Shown: positions 1-10,284, numbered from the stretch's first letter. The stretch is DNA of 44,752 nt from Pseudorhodobacter sp. (GCA_029254215.1 JAQWYA010000159.1:1-44752), one strand, 5' to 3'. Notes: a model not told the origin generated them from the letters alone. Program-made: numbers and translations.

Positions 1-1397
1 AGGGCGATCAGGGTTTCATCTGCGCCAAAGCGGGTGGCCAGATGCACGCCGATGGGCAAACCCTGTTCCGACCAGCCAAGCGGCAGCGAGGCCGCAGGCT
101 GCCCCGAGGCATTGAACACCGCGCAGAAGGGCGAATAGGCAAACACGCCCTCGGGCCCGGTGCGATAGGCGACATAATCTTCGGTCTGATGCGAAAAGCA
201 GCCAATTTTGGCAGGCGGGTCGGCCAGAGTTGCCGAGAGCAGGATATCTGTCCCCGTGCCCTCTTCCGGGTCGAACCAGCGGGCCATTTGGCGGCCAAAG
301 GCGTGGATATGGTTGACGGCCTCCAGATAGCGCGTGGGGGCAAGCGTGGCCGCATGGCGCAATGCGCCGCGGCCAACGCCTTCGATGCGGTCGGGCGAGG
401 GGGCCGCGCCGCGCAGGCCCTTGGTCAGTGGCAGCGCGGTGCCGATCGCGACGATATCGGTCCAGGCGCGAAACATGCCTTCAAAATCGGCGCTGGGGCG
501 GCCCTCGGTCACATGATGGTCCAGACTTTCCAGCAGTTTGCCGGTTTCGCGCACCGCGCGGGCGCAATCGGGATGGATCGGCGCGCCGGAAAAGTTGGTC
601 TCGCACAGGGTGATCCGCAAGCGTTTCGGGGGGCGGCTGATGGCATCGGCATGGCTGCGCAGAAGGGCAGGGGCGACATAGGGCGCGCCCAGATCGGGGC
701 CGCCGCAGGCATCCAGCACCGCCGCCGTGTCCCGCACGGATCTGGTCAGCACCCCGTCAATCGCCATTCCGGCCCAGCCTTCGCCCGCATAGGGGCCATC
801 GGGCAGCCGTGCGCGCGTTGGCTTGAAACCGAAAAGCCCGCAGGAGGAGGCCGGGATCCGGACGGACCCGCCGCCGTCAGAGCCATGGGCAATCGCCACG
901 ATCCCTGCGGCAACCGCCGCCCCCGCCCCACCGGAAGAGCCTCCGGGCGTGTGATCAAGGTTCCACGGGTTGCGGGTCGGCCCGCCGTAAACCGCCGCCT
1001 CGGTTGCGGGACCGATGCCGCCTTCGGGGGCGGTTGTCCGCCCGAAGGTGACCAGCCCCATGGCGCGCAGCCGCGCAAAGATCGCTGAATCCACCGGGTA
1101 TTTCGTGTCGCGAAACAGGTTGGAGCCGTTGTGCGACGGGTAATCCACCGCCTCGCAGCCCAGATCCTTAAGCAAGAAGGGCACCCCGCGAAACGGCCCG
1201 CGCGGCAAGCCTGCGCGCAGGGCCGCGCGGGCCGGGGCCTCGGCAAGATGGACAACCGCGTTCAGGCGGGGGTTCAGTCGTGCCACAGCCTCCAGCGCCT
1301 GATCGAGCAGTTCCTCGGCGCTAACCGCCCCCCGTGCCAGTTCGGCGGCCAGCGCGGTTGCGTCAAGTCCGACAAGATCGGAGGGGCCAAGGCTCAT
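1..1397 (-). CDS. Amidase (amidase signature family), 3' end truncated by window edge
   Basis: Open frame on the minus strand from ATG at 1397 ([23 protein letters not shown]...) with amidase-signature motif [33 protein letters not shown]; no stop inside the window, so it is absent from the ORF track. Confidence 0.9.
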   Translation of the reverse strand, partial: MSLGPSDLVGLDATALAAELARGAVSAEELLDQALEAVARLNPRLNAVVHLAEAPARAALRAGLPRGPFRGVPFLLKDLGCEAVDYPSHNGSNLFRDTKYPVDSAIFARLRAMGLVTFGRTTAPEGGIGPATEAAVYGGPTRNPWNLDHTPGGSSGGAGAAVAAGIVAIAHGSDGGGSVRIPASSCGLFGFKPTRARLPDGPYAGEGWAGMAIDGVLTRSVRDTAAVLDACGGPDLGAPYVAPALLRSHADAISRPPKRLRITLCETNFSGAPIHPDCARAVRETGKLLESLDHHVTEGRPSADFEGMFRAWTDIVAIGTALPLTKGLRGAAPSPDRIEGVGRGALRHAATLAPTRYLEAVNHIHAFGRQMARWFDPEEGTGTDILLSATLADPPAKIGCFSHQTEDYVAYRTGPEGVFAYSPFCAVFNASGQPAASLPLGWSEQGLPIGVHLATRFGADETLIA

Positions 1398-1424
1398 GCT
1401 ATGTCTCGCTTCTGTGAGGCAGGG

Positions 1425-3251
1425 TCAGGGGGTATCGTTGGGCAAAGATGGGGCGCTGTGCAAGGGGCCAAGGGCCGCGCGGGCCTCTGATCTGCGCTTT
1501 TCCATCACCTTGCGGATCGTGGCTTCCATCCGGGCCGGGTTCAGCGGCTTTGGCAAAAACCCGTCCATGCCGCTTTGCAGATATTGGCGCTGGTTTTCGT
1601 CGGAGGTGTCGGCGGTCATGGCGATGACGGGAATGGTCTTGGCCGACCCCGAAAGCCCCCGGATCAGGGCCAAGGTCTGCAACCCGCTGATCCCCGGCAT
1701 GTTTATATCCAGCAACACCAGATCCGGGCGGGAGGTGGCAAGGATGCTCATGGCCTCATCGCCGCTACTGGCCTCAAGGCTGCTGGCCCCCAGCATGCGC
1801 AAATAGGTAGAGGCAACAAGCCGATTGGTGGCGATATCATCCACCACCAGCACTTGCAGCCCGGCGGCGATCGGCCCCGTCGGGCCGTCGGGTTCGGCCT
1901 CGGCCTCTGGTTCCAGAATGGCAGAGGCTGCATCCTCTGCACTTGGGGTCTCCAGCGCCAGTGTCAGGATGAAATTCGCGCCTGTGGTCAGGGTTTGGGC
2001 GGGATCGGTGACCAAAACCACATCGCCACCCATTTGCCGTGCCATGGCCCGACAGATCGAGAGGCCAAGCCCGTTGCTGTCCGGGCCCGAGGCTATCGCC
2101 GCCGCAGATCGCCCCCAAATGCCCGAGAAGGGTTCAAACACGGTTTCGCGGCGTTTGCCAGAGACCCCCGGTCCGGTGTCCCCGATGGTGATTTCCAGGA
2201 TCTTGCGGCCGCGTTCCGGCTCAAGAAGGCGGGCGCGCAGGCGGATCTCGCCTTCCTTGGTGTGTTTCAGCGCGTTGGACAGGATGTTTGAGAGGCATTG
2301 CCGCAGGCGCTGGGTGTCGAACAGGCTGTGCTCGGTCAGGACCGGGGCGATGTCGCTGCGCAGGGCCAGCCGTGCGGCTTCAATGCCGGGTTGGAACAGC
2401 GACAGGGTCGCCGTGATCTCGGCGCTGGGCGAGGCGAGGGTGGGGCGGATCGGTAGGCGCCCGGCCTGAATGGCTGAAAGATCAAGAATATCGTCCAGAA
2501 TGGCGCTCAGCCCGTCTGCGGCTGAAATCAGAACCGACAAGCGCGACTGGCTCAACGCATCCTTGTTGCGCCCCAATTCAGCATGGCCCATGCCCAGAAT
2601 CGCATTCAAAGGCGTGCGCAATTCGTGGCTCATCTGCGCCAGAAACCGGCTTTTTGCCCGCTCTGCCGCGAGGGCTGCGGTCTTGTCAGCGGCGGAGGCC
2701 AGATGCAGCCGGTGGTTCGATCGCATCACAAGCAGCGTGTAGCCGATGACCGCCCCGATACAAAGCGTCGAGACCAAAAGCCCGATGTAATCCCCCGAAG
2801 GCAGCCAAAATACCGTGTTGCCGACAAAGATGGGCAGGGCCACCCCGACAAGCCCGGCAAGACCGAAGGGAATGTGGATAGACCGGGTGGAGGCCATCGA
2901 CATCAGGGCCGCCATGGCAAGCCCGACCGCAAAGGCGCGGCAGTAGGGTAGGTCTGAATGCCAGATCAATGTGGCCGGCAAGGAATAGGCCAATTCCACT
3001 GCAAATTGGCACCCCAGAACCACGCAATATCGCTTCGGATGGCGCTTTGGTTCGAGCGCGCGCATGTAATGCAAGCCGATGAATTCGGCCGCGATATCCA
3101 GCACGATGCAAAACACCGTGACCCACCACGGCAGAAAAATTGCTGTCAAAGACAAGGACCCAGTGGCAACCGCTATTCTGCCCCAGCGTTCGCCCCAGAA
3201 CAGATCGAGCTGGCGTTTGATCTCATGGCGGCTTTGGGAGTGGTCTGTCAT
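1425..3251 (-). CDS. Membrane-bound hybrid sensor histidine kinase / response regulator
   Basis: 608 aa; hydrophobic multi-TM N-terminus; H-box FLAQMSHELRTPLNAILGMG; N/G boxes (QCLSNILSNALKHT, GDTGPGV, GLGLSICRAMARQMGG); C-terminal receiver LVVDDIATNRLVA...DLVLLDINMPGISG. Confidence 0.93.
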   Translation of the reverse strand: MTDHSQSRHEIKRQLDLFWGERWGRIAVATGSLSLTAIFLPWWVTVFCIVLDIAAEFIGLHYMRALEPKRHPKRYCVVLGCQFAVELAYSLPATLIWHSDLPYCRAFAVGLAMAALMSMASTRSIHIPFGLAGLVGVALPIFVGNTVFWLPSGDYIGLLVSTLCIGAVIGYTLLVMRSNHRLHLASAADKTAALAAERAKSRFLAQMSHELRTPLNAILGMGHAELGRNKDALSQSRLSVLISAADGLSAILDDILDLSAIQAGRLPIRPTLASPSAEITATLSLFQPGIEAARLALRSDIAPVLTEHSLFDTQRLRQCLSNILSNALKHTKEGEIRLRARLLEPERGRKILEITIGDTGPGVSGKRRETVFEPFSGIWGRSAAAIASGPDSNGLGLSICRAMARQMGGDVVLVTDPAQTLTTGANFILTLALETPSAEDAASAILEPEAEAEPDGPTGPIAAGLQVLVVDDIATNRLVASTYLRMLGASSLEASSGDEAMSILATSRPDLVLLDINMPGISGLQTLALIRGLSGSAKTIPVIAMTADTSDENQRQYLQSGMDGFLPKPLNPARMEATIRKVMEKRRSEARAALGPLHSAPSLPNDTP

Positions 3252-3373
3252 CTGGCCCCCGTCCGCCTTGATGGTTGCATTGCCGCAGTGGTCCTCAATC
3301 CCGCGTGGGATGCGCGGGCGCAGGCCCGATGCCGTCCCGCCTCCGCTTCATGATGCGCGGGGCAGGCGGGGCG

Positions 3374-3697
3374 TCAAGGTTTTTCCACAACTTCCGGCAG
3401 AATGGCCACGTCCTGACGCAAGGCACCATCCGCGCCGAAAATCAAAATCCGGTCATCCTGCGTGACTACGGCGGTCCAGCCAGCCCCGAAGGTGACGGCT
3501 TGGGCCTTTGCCCCTTCGGGCAGGGCGATTTCCGCCGGAATCTGCGGGCTTGTTCGGATGGCTTGCGGCATACGGGTGACAATCACCGCGACCACGGTTA
3601 TCACGCCCACAATCATGGTGAGCGTCAGCAATATCACCAATGCTTTAAGAAACCGCAGGCCGGGCGGCAGCCCTGTCTCTTCCGGAGCCTGATCCAT
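3374..3697 (-). CDS. Small single-TM protein (DUF6476-like, Rhodobacteraceae)
   Basis: MDQAPEETGLPPGLRFLKALVILLTLTMIVGVITVVAVIVTRMP...; start trimmed from the longer ORF to ATG at 3697, which has a GGA-rich SD upstream. Confidence 0.7.
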   Translation of the reverse strand: MDQAPEETGLPPGLRFLKALVILLTLTMIVGVITVVAVIVTRMPQAIRTSPQIPAEIALPEGAKAQAVTFGAGWTAVVTQDDRILIFGADGALRQDVAILPEVVEKP

Positions 3698-4748
3698 GGC
3701 CGAGTTATCCTTGCCTGTCTTGTATGTTGTCATTGGCGAAGACCCGCCTGACCGCCTTGATAAAGCGCTGGCGCGGGATGTGCCAGAAGAAGCGTCCCTG
3801 TCGCGCTCCCGTCTGATGAAGATGATCGCGGAAGGGGTGGTGTTATGTGACGGCATGGCCGTGACCGACCCCAAGGCCAAGGTGACAGAGGGGCAGGTTT
3901 TTGCGCTTCATGTGGCCCCCGCCGCCGATATCGACACCTTGCCCGAAGACATTCCGCTGTCGATCGTCTGGGAGGATGCCGATCTGATCGTGGTGGACAA
4001 GCCCGCAGGCATGGTCGTGCATCCCGCCCCCGGATCCTGGACGGGAACGCTCGTCAATGCGCTGCTGTATCATTGCGGCGATACGCTTTCGGGGATCGGA
4101 GGGGCCAAGCGCCCCGGTATCGTGCACCGGATCGACAAGGAAACCTCGGGTCTTTTGGTGGTGGCGAAATCGGACAAGGCGCATCAGGGGCTTGCCCAGC
4201 AGTTTGAGCGTCACACCGTCAATCGCCGCTATCTGGCCGTGGTCAATGGTGTGCCGGACGCCGCCGACCCGCGTCTGCGCGGTATTCGGGGCGTCACCTT
4301 CGAGGCGGGCGGCATTCTGCGCATCGCAACCAATCTGGCGCGTCACAAGACCGACCGTCAGCGTCAGGCCGTTCTGTTCGAAGGCGGCGGCCGCCATGCC
4401 GTGACCCGTGTGCGCGTGCTGGAGGCCTATGGCACGCCGCCCTCGGTTTCCTTGGTGGAATGCTGGCTGGAAACCGGGCGCACGCATCAGATCCGGGTGC
4501 ATATGGCCCATGCCGGGCACGGTCTTTTGGGGGACCCGGTCTATGGCGGCAAACGCCGGATCTCTGCCAAGGCGGTGGGAGAGGCCGCAGCCCTTGCGGG
4601 CGAAGGCTTTGCGCGCCAAGCGCTGCATGCGGCCACATTGGGGTTTGAACATCCCGTGACGGGCGAGATGCTGGAATTCGCCTCCCCTCTGCCGTCGGAC
4701 ATGGCCGAGTTGCTTGCGGGCTTTGGCCATCAGGGCGACGTGCAATAG
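3696..4748 (+). CDS. RluA/RluD family 23S rRNA pseudouridine synthase
   Basis: 350 aa; S4-like N-terminus (RLDKALARDVPEEASLSRSRLMKMIAEGVV), KPAGMVVHPAPG and catalytic HRIDKETSGLLVVAKS motifs. Confidence 0.95.
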   Translation: MAELSLPVLYVVIGEDPPDRLDKALARDVPEEASLSRSRLMKMIAEGVVLCDGMAVTDPKAKVTEGQVFALHVAPAADIDTLPEDIPLSIVWEDADLIVVDKPAGMVVHPAPGSWTGTLVNALLYHCGDTLSGIGGAKRPGIVHRIDKETSGLLVVAKSDKAHQGLAQQFERHTVNRRYLAVVNGVPDAADPRLRGIRGVTFEAGGILRIATNLARHKTDRQRQAVLFEGGGRHAVTRVRVLEAYGTPPSVSLVECWLETGRTHQIRVHMAHAGHGLLGDPVYGGKRRISAKAVGEAAALAGEGFARQALHAATLGFEHPVTGEMLEFASPLPSDMAELLAGFGHQGDVQ

Positions 4749-4980
4749 CGTCATCTGCCGCCATGGGCAGCACAAAGACCCGTTCAAGGTGGGAAATAAC
4801 GTCACAAAGCTGACAAAGCCGTGATTGGGGCGACACAAATCTGGCGGTGCGACGGAAGGATGATCATCTTTCGTTTACTCAGGTATGATAGCCAGCCCGC
4901 TTGCGACTGGTGATTTGACCGATTAGATTTGCCAGTCCCCGCGCGGCACAGCGCCGCAAAGGGCAGGAGGACGTAAGACC

Positions 4981-5874
4981 ATGAGCAGCTATGCCAATCT
5001 TCCCGCACCGAGCCCCGAACAGGGCCTGAACCGCTATATGCAGGAAATCCGGAAGTTCCCGCTGTTGGAACCCGAAGAGGAATACATGCTGGCCAAGCGC
5101 TGGGTGGACCACCAGGACACTGAGGCCGCGCATAAGATGGTCACGTCGCACTTGCGTCTCGCGGCCAAGATCGCCATGGGCTATCGCGGCTACGGCCTGC
5201 CGCAGGCCGAGGTCATCTCGGAGGCCAATGTCGGCCTGATGCAGGCGGTCAAGCGGTTTGACCCCGAAAAGGGCTTTCGCCTTGCGACCTATGCGATGTG
5301 GTGGATCCGGGCCTCCATTCAGGAATATATCCTGCGATCCTGGAGCCTTGTGAAACTGGGCACCACCTCGGCGCAGAAAAAGCTGTTTTTCAACCTGCGC
5401 AAGGCCAAGGCCAAGCTGGGCGCGCTGGAGGAAGGCGATTTGCGCCCCGAAAACGTGGCCCAGATCGCCAAGGATCTGAACGTCACCGAGGATGAGGTGA
5501 TCTCTATGAACCGGCGGTTGTCGGGGGGGGATGCGTCCTTGAATGCGATGGTCGGGTCCGAGGATGGCTCGACCCAGTGGCAGGACTGGTTGGAAGATGA
5601 AGACAGCGATCAGGCCAATGATTACGCCGAAAAAGACGAAATGGACACGCGGCGCGAGATGATGGTGCAGGCGATGGCCGTGCTGAATGACCGCGAAAAG
5701 GACATTCTGGTGCAGCGCCGTTTGAACGATGTCCCCGTCACGCTGGAGGAGTTGTCGGAAAGCTACGGCGTCAGCCGTGAGCGGATCCGCCAGATCGAAG
5801 TGCGGGCCTTTGAAAAGCTGCAAGACCGGATGCGCGAGTTGGCCAAGGAAAAGGGTATCCTGATTCCCGGTTAA
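4981..5874 (+). CDS. rpoH: RNA polymerase heat-shock sigma factor RpoH (sigma-32)
   Basis: 297 aa; sigma-70 region 2 (GLMQAVKRFDPEKGFRLATYAMWWIRASIQEYILRSWSLVK), RpoH box QKKLFFNLRKAK, region 4 HTH (ELSESYGVSRERIRQIEVRAFEKL). Confidence 0.96.
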   Translation: MSSYANLPAPSPEQGLNRYMQEIRKFPLLEPEEEYMLAKRWVDHQDTEAAHKMVTSHLRLAAKIAMGYRGYGLPQAEVISEANVGLMQAVKRFDPEKGFRLATYAMWWIRASIQEYILRSWSLVKLGTTSAQKKLFFNLRKAKAKLGALEEGDLRPENVAQIAKDLNVTEDEVISMNRRLSGGDASLNAMVGSEDGSTQWQDWLEDEDSDQANDYAEKDEMDTRREMMVQAMAVLNDREKDILVQRRLNDVPVTLEELSESYGVSRERIRQIEVRAFEKLQDRMRELAKEKGILIPG

Positions 5875-5895
5875 ACCACGCGCCAAGCGTCAAAA

Positions 5896-5927
5896 CCCCC
5901 GTCTCTTTCCCCGAAAAGAGGCGGGGG
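5896..5927 (+). terminator. Rho-independent terminator after rpoH
   Basis: CCCCCGTCTCTTT...AAAGAGGCGGGGG stem followed by TGTTTGTTT. Confidence 0.75.
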
Positions 5928-6023
5928 TGTTTGTTTCCGTGGGGCGGCGTTTGCCAAGGCTTGGCGGCTTGGCCAAGGCAGGCTAGTCTCGTGCGACGTC
6001 CCGCTTCTGGAAAAGGAAAGCCG

Positions 6024-6434
6024 ATGCAGATCGTGGTCGAAACCCAGATCAAGGCCCCGCAGGAATTGATCTGGCGCTGCTGGACAACGCCTGAGCACAT
6101 CGTGCAATGGAATGCCGCCTCTGACGATTGGCACACGACCAAAGCCACGGTGGATCTGCGCGTGGGGGGTGGGTTCTCCTCTCGGATGGAGGCGAAGGAT
6201 GGCAGCATGGGCTTTGATTTTGCGGGGGAATACATCCGGATAGAGGCCCCGCATCTGATTGAATGCCTCTTTGGCGGGCGTGCCTTGCGCGTTGACTTCA
6301 TCGCAGGCGCGGATGGCGTGGTGATGGTGCGCGAAACCTTCGACGCCGAGGATACCCATTCCCTCGATCAGCAGCGCGACGGTTGGCAGGCGATCCTGAA
6401 CAATTTCGCCCGCCATGTCGCGGCACAGGAATAG
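6024..6434 (+). CDS. SRPBCC / AHSA1-like (START-fold) protein
   Basis: MQIVVETQIKAPQELIWRCWTTPEHIVQWNAASDDWHTTKATVDLRVGGGF...; SD AAAGGAAAG upstream of ATG 6024. Confidence 0.88.
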   Translation: MQIVVETQIKAPQELIWRCWTTPEHIVQWNAASDDWHTTKATVDLRVGGGFSSRMEAKDGSMGFDFAGEYIRIEAPHLIECLFGGRALRVDFIAGADGVVMVRETFDAEDTHSLDQQRDGWQAILNNFARHVAAQE

Positions 6435-6491
6435 CTGTTCAACAGATCCCCGGAACAGGCTAGTCTTGCGGCCAGCAAGAGGGGGAAAACG

Positions 6492-7487
6492 ATGACCAAA
6501 CCGATCCGTTGGGGTGTCCTGGGCGCATCCAAATTCGCACGCGAACATATGGGCCCGGCGATTCATGCCGCGCATGGGGCTGAATTTGCGGCCCTCGCCA
6601 CCTCTGACCGCAGCAAGGCGGATGGGTTTTTGGCGTTTTGCCCCGGTCTGACCGTTCACGGCAGCTATGAGGCGCTGCTTGCTGACCCTTCCGTCGACGC
6701 GGTCTATATTCCTTTGCCCAATCATTTGCATGTCGAATGGACCCTGAAGGCCCTGGCGGCGGGCAAGCATGTATTGTGCGAAAAGCCGATTGCCCTGAAT
6801 GCCGCCGAGATCGATGCGATCATCGCGGCGCGCGATGCCAGCGGGCTTTTGGCCGCCGAGGCTTATATGATCCTGCATCACCCGCAATGGCAGCGCGTGC
6901 GCCAATTGGTGCAGGACGGGGCCATCGGAACCCTGTCTCATGTGGACGGTGCCTTCACCTATGACAATCGCGCCGATACCGGAAATATTCGCAATCAGGC
7001 CGCGATGGGTGGCGGCGGCATTCGCGATATCGGCGTTTATACCTATGGCTCCACCCGCTTTGTGACGGGGGCAGAGCCTGTCAGCCTGCAATCCCGGATG
7101 ATCCTTGAAAACGGCGTCGATACCTGGGCGCAGGTGACGGGGATCATGGCCGGGCCGGGGGGGCGGTTTACCTATTCCGCGATCACCTCGATGCGGTTGT
7201 TTCCGCGCCAAGAAATGGTGTTTCAGGGGGATAAGGGGCTGATCCGCCTCACTGCGCCCTTCAATCCCCGTGTCTTCGGAGAGGCGCAACTTGAACTGCA
7301 CCGCGCCGGTCAAACCACTGTCATAGAACGGTTTTCTGCCGTGAACCATTACCAGTTGCAAGTCACCGCCTTTGGCAATTCGATCCGCACCGGGGCGCCC
7401 TATGCCTGCCCGCTGGAATTCAGCCAAGGCACGCAGGCGATGATGGACAGCGTCTTTGATCAGGCCGAGATCATCACGCTGGCATGA
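6492..7487 (+). CDS. Gfo/Idh/MocA family NAD(P)-dependent oxidoreductase
   Basis: 331 aa; Rossmann N-terminus IRWGVLGASKFAREHM, EKPIALNAAEID motif. Confidence 0.93.
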   Translation: MTKPIRWGVLGASKFAREHMGPAIHAAHGAEFAALATSDRSKADGFLAFCPGLTVHGSYEALLADPSVDAVYIPLPNHLHVEWTLKALAAGKHVLCEKPIALNAAEIDAIIAARDASGLLAAEAYMILHHPQWQRVRQLVQDGAIGTLSHVDGAFTYDNRADTGNIRNQAAMGGGGIRDIGVYTYGSTRFVTGAEPVSLQSRMILENGVDTWAQVTGIMAGPGGRFTYSAITSMRLFPRQEMVFQGDKGLIRLTAPFNPRVFGEAQLELHRAGQTTVIERFSAVNHYQLQVTAFGNSIRTGAPYACPLEFSQGTQAMMDSVFDQAEIITLA

Positions 7488-8422
7488 CGGGGTTTGTCTT
7501 TCATCTGCCGGGGTCGGCGCTGCGCGACCCCGGCTTGATGAAACCCTATTACGTCAAGCTGATCGAGGGTCTGCGGGCGCGCGGCTTTGACGTGGCCTCT
7601 GTGGTGCATGATCGCGCGCTCGTCCCCGCGCAGGTGGAGGCTGACAGCGCCTTTCACATCGTCGATCACGGCGCGCACCGGCATCCGCGCCTGCTGAACA
7701 CCGGGATAGCCTATGTCTATCCGTTCTGGCATCTGGACCCTTGGGGGATCAGGGCGGCCTCCTCGATTGCGGAAAAACCCTTTGTTGTTGGAGGTCTTGA
7801 CCCTGACGAGGCCCGCGCCTTTGCCGATAAGCTGCGCAAACGGCTCGTGACGCCGCGGCGGTCGCGCTATGAGCAGCCCCGCAAGCGCGCCGATCTTCCC
7901 GCAGGCTCGATCGCCGTTTTCCTGCAATCAGAGGCGCACCGGGGGGTAAGCGAAACCTGCCATCTGTCGCTGCGCGAGATGGTCAAGGCGGTGATCGCCC
8001 GCGATGATCCGCGCCCCATCGTGATCAAGCCGCATCCGCGCGATGCAGACCCTGCGACCCGGCGGTTTCTGAACCGGGTGGCCGGGCGTGACGCGCGAGT
8101 TCTGATAACGGATGCGAATATCCACGATATTCTGGCGCAGGCGGCGGTCTGCGTGACGATCAATTCCGCGGTGGGGATCGAGGCGATGATGCACCACCGC
8201 CCGGTGATCCTTTGTGGGCGCGCGGATTTTCATCATTGCGCCACAACCGTGACAAGCGCTGCCGAACTGGACCGCGCCTTGACCGAAGCCGGTCAGACGG
8301 ATTGGCCCTATGACGCCTATCTTCACTGGTATTTCGGGCTGAATTGCCTCAGCGCGGGCCAGCCCTCGCTGGTTGAGGATTTTCTGGCCCGTATTCGTGC
8401 CACAGGCTACGCGCCGGGCTAA
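7484..8422 (+). CDS. Capsule-polysaccharide export (KpsS/KpsC-like) or related glycan protein
   Basis: 312 aa; IVIKPHPRDADP and INSAVGIEAMMHHRPVILCGRADF motifs typical of capsule KpsC/KpsS-type proteins; 4-bp ATGA overlap with the upstream oxidoreductase. Confidence 0.6.
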   Translation: MTGFVFHLPGSALRDPGLMKPYYVKLIEGLRARGFDVASVVHDRALVPAQVEADSAFHIVDHGAHRHPRLLNTGIAYVYPFWHLDPWGIRAASSIAEKPFVVGGLDPDEARAFADKLRKRLVTPRRSRYEQPRKRADLPAGSIAVFLQSEAHRGVSETCHLSLREMVKAVIARDDPRPIVIKPHPRDADPATRRFLNRVAGRDARVLITDANIHDILAQAAVCVTINSAVGIEAMMHHRPVILCGRADFHHCATTVTSAAELDRALTEAGQTDWPYDAYLHWYFGLNCLSAGQPSLVEDFLARIRATGYAPG

Positions 8423-8447
8423 GGCGGCGGAGGGTGCCCCCGCCGCC
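8423..8447. terminator. Bidirectional hairpin between convergent genes
   Basis: GGCGGCGGAGGGTGCCCCCGCCGCC stem between stops at 8422 (+) and 8455 (-); no strong T-run. Confidence 0.5.
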
Positions 8448-8454
8448 AAAGCTG

Positions 8455-10284
8455 TCACTCTTCCATCGCTTCCAGTTCATCAATGAAGCCTGCGATCATA
8501 TCGAGGCCCTTGTCCCAGAACTTCGGGTCCGAGGCATCAAGGCCGAAGGGCGCCAGCAACTCCTTGTGATGCTTGGAGCCGCCCGCCTTGAGCATATCAA
8601 AATACTTCTCTTCGAACCCCGGCAGCCCATCCGCATAGGCCGCGTACAGCGCGTTCACCAACCCGTCGCCAAAGGCATAGGCATAGACGTAGAAGGGCGA
8701 GTGGACGAAATGCGGGATATAGGCCCAGAAGGTTTCATACCCGTCCATGAAGTTGAACACCGGGCCAAGGCTTTCGGCCTGAACGCTCATCCACAGGGCG
8801 TTGATGTCGTCGGGGGTCAATTCGCCTTCGGCGCGGGCGGCGTGCAGCTTGCATTCGAAATCGTAAAACGCGATCTGACGCACAACCGTGTTGATCATAT
8901 CCTCGACCTTGCCCGCCAGCAGGGTCTTGCGTTCGGCCTTGGTTTTGGCCCCGTCCAGCAATTTGCGGAAGGTCAGCATCTCGCCAAAAACGCTTGCGGT
9001 TTCGGCCAGCGTCAGCGGGGTGGAGGACAAAAGCTCCCCCTGTCCGGCGGCCAGCACCTGATGGACGCCGTGGCCCAATTCATGCGCCAGCGTCATCACA
9101 TCGCGCGGCTTGCCCATGTAATTGAGCATGACATAGGGGTGCACCGTCGTGACGGTCGGGTGGGCAAAAGCCCCCGGCGCCTTGCCGGGCTTTACGCCTG
9201 CATCGATCCAGCCCTTGGTAAAGAACGGCTCGGCCAAGGCGGCAAGTTCGGGCGAAAAGGCGGCGTAAGCGTCTGAAACGGTTTTGCGTGCGGTGTCCCA
9301 GTTGACGAGCTTGGGCGCATCAATCGGCAGGGGCGCGTTGCGGTCCCAGACCTCCAACTCCTCCAGCCCCATCCATTTGGCTTTCAGTGCATAATAGCGG
9401 TGCGAGAGTTTGGGATAGGCGGCCACAACCGCATTGCGCAGGGCCTCGACGACCTCCGGCTCCACATGGTTGGAAAGATGCCGCCCGGTCTGGGGGGTAG
9501 GCATCTTGCGCCAGCGGTCCGAGATTTCCTTTTCCTTGGCCAGCGTGTTGTGAACCCGTGCGAACAGCTTGATATTTTTGTCAAAACAGGCGGCGAGGGC
9601 GCGGGCCGCTGCCTCTCGCTTGCTGCGGTCGGTGTCGGTCAGCAGGTTGAGCGTGGCCTCAAGGTTCAGCGGTTCATCCTCGAACGGCAGATCAAAGGTC
9701 AGCCCGGCCATGGTTTCATCAAAGAGACGATTCCAAGCCGCCGATCCGACGGTGGATTGGTCATGCAGGAACTTCTCCAACTCGTCCGACAACTGATAGG
9801 GGCGCATGGCGCGCATCCGGTCAAACACCGGGCGATAGCGCGCCAGATCGGCGTTGGCCTCAAGAAGGCCGTTCAGATGGCTTTCGTCCAAGCGGTTGAA
9901 TTCAAGGCTGAAAAACACCAAGGGCGTGGTGTAATTGGTGATCTTGTCTTGGGCGTCGGCCATGAACTTGGCGCGCTCACTGTCCATGGTGTTCTGGTAA
10001 TAGCGCAGGCCCGCGTAAGACATGATGCGCCCCGCGATCACGTCGATGGCCTCATACTCCTGCACGCATTTCAGCATCGCTGCCGCATCCAGCGTTGCCA
10101 GCTTGCCCTCATAGGCGCTGGCGAAATCGGCGCAGGCCGTGCCAAGCCAGCCCATATCGCGCGTGAATTCCGCAGCCTCCGGGCTGGGGTACAGGTCGGT
10201 CAGATCCCAATCGGGCAGATCGCCAAAGCTGCCGGAGGCGTTGGAATGGGCGTCGTAGACGGGGCGAGGCAGGGAAAGCGGCAT
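8455..10284 (-). CDS. pepF: M3 family oligoendopeptidase F
   Basis: 609 aa; zinc metalloprotease motif TLAHELGHGVHQ; PepF C-terminal FVHSPFYVYAYAFGDGLVNALY. Confidence 0.95.
   Translation of the reverse strand: MPLSLPRPVYDAHSNASGSFGDLPDWDLTDLYPSPEAAEFTRDMGWLGTACADFASAYEGKLATLDAAAMLKCVQEYEAIDVIAGRIMSYAGLRYYQNTMDSERAKFMADAQDKITNYTTPLVFFSLEFNRLDESHLNGLLEANADLARYRPVFDRMRAMRPYQLSDELEKFLHDQSTVGSAAWNRLFDETMAGLTFDLPFEDEPLNLEATLNLLTDTDRSKREAAARALAACFDKNIKLFARVHNTLAKEKEISDRWRKMPTPQTGRHLSNHVEPEVVEALRNAVVAAYPKLSHRYYALKAKWMGLEELEVWDRNAPLPIDAPKLVNWDTARKTVSDAYAAFSPELAALAEPFFTKGWIDAGVKPGKAPGAFAHPTVTTVHPYVMLNYMGKPRDVMTLAHELGHGVHQVLAAGQGELLSSTPLTLAETASVFGEMLTFRKLLDGAKTKAERKTLLAGKVEDMINTVVRQIAFYDFECKLHAARAEGELTPDDINALWMSVQAESLGPVFNFMDGYETFWAYIPHFVHSPFYVYAYAFGDGLVNALYAAYADGLPGFEEKYFDMLKAGGSKHHKELLAPFGLDASDPKFWDKGLDMIAGFIDELEAMEE

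Noticed and set aside
42-1088. 348-aa plus-strand ORF at the left edge
   Set aside because: Antisense to the amidase, which shows clear family motifs and was missing from the track only because it runs off the window.
4879-5886. 335-aa minus-strand ORF
   Set aside because: Antisense shadow of rpoH.
5871-7427. 518-aa minus-strand ORF
   Set aside because: Antisense to the SRPBCC and Gfo/Idh/MocA genes, with no recognisable domain.
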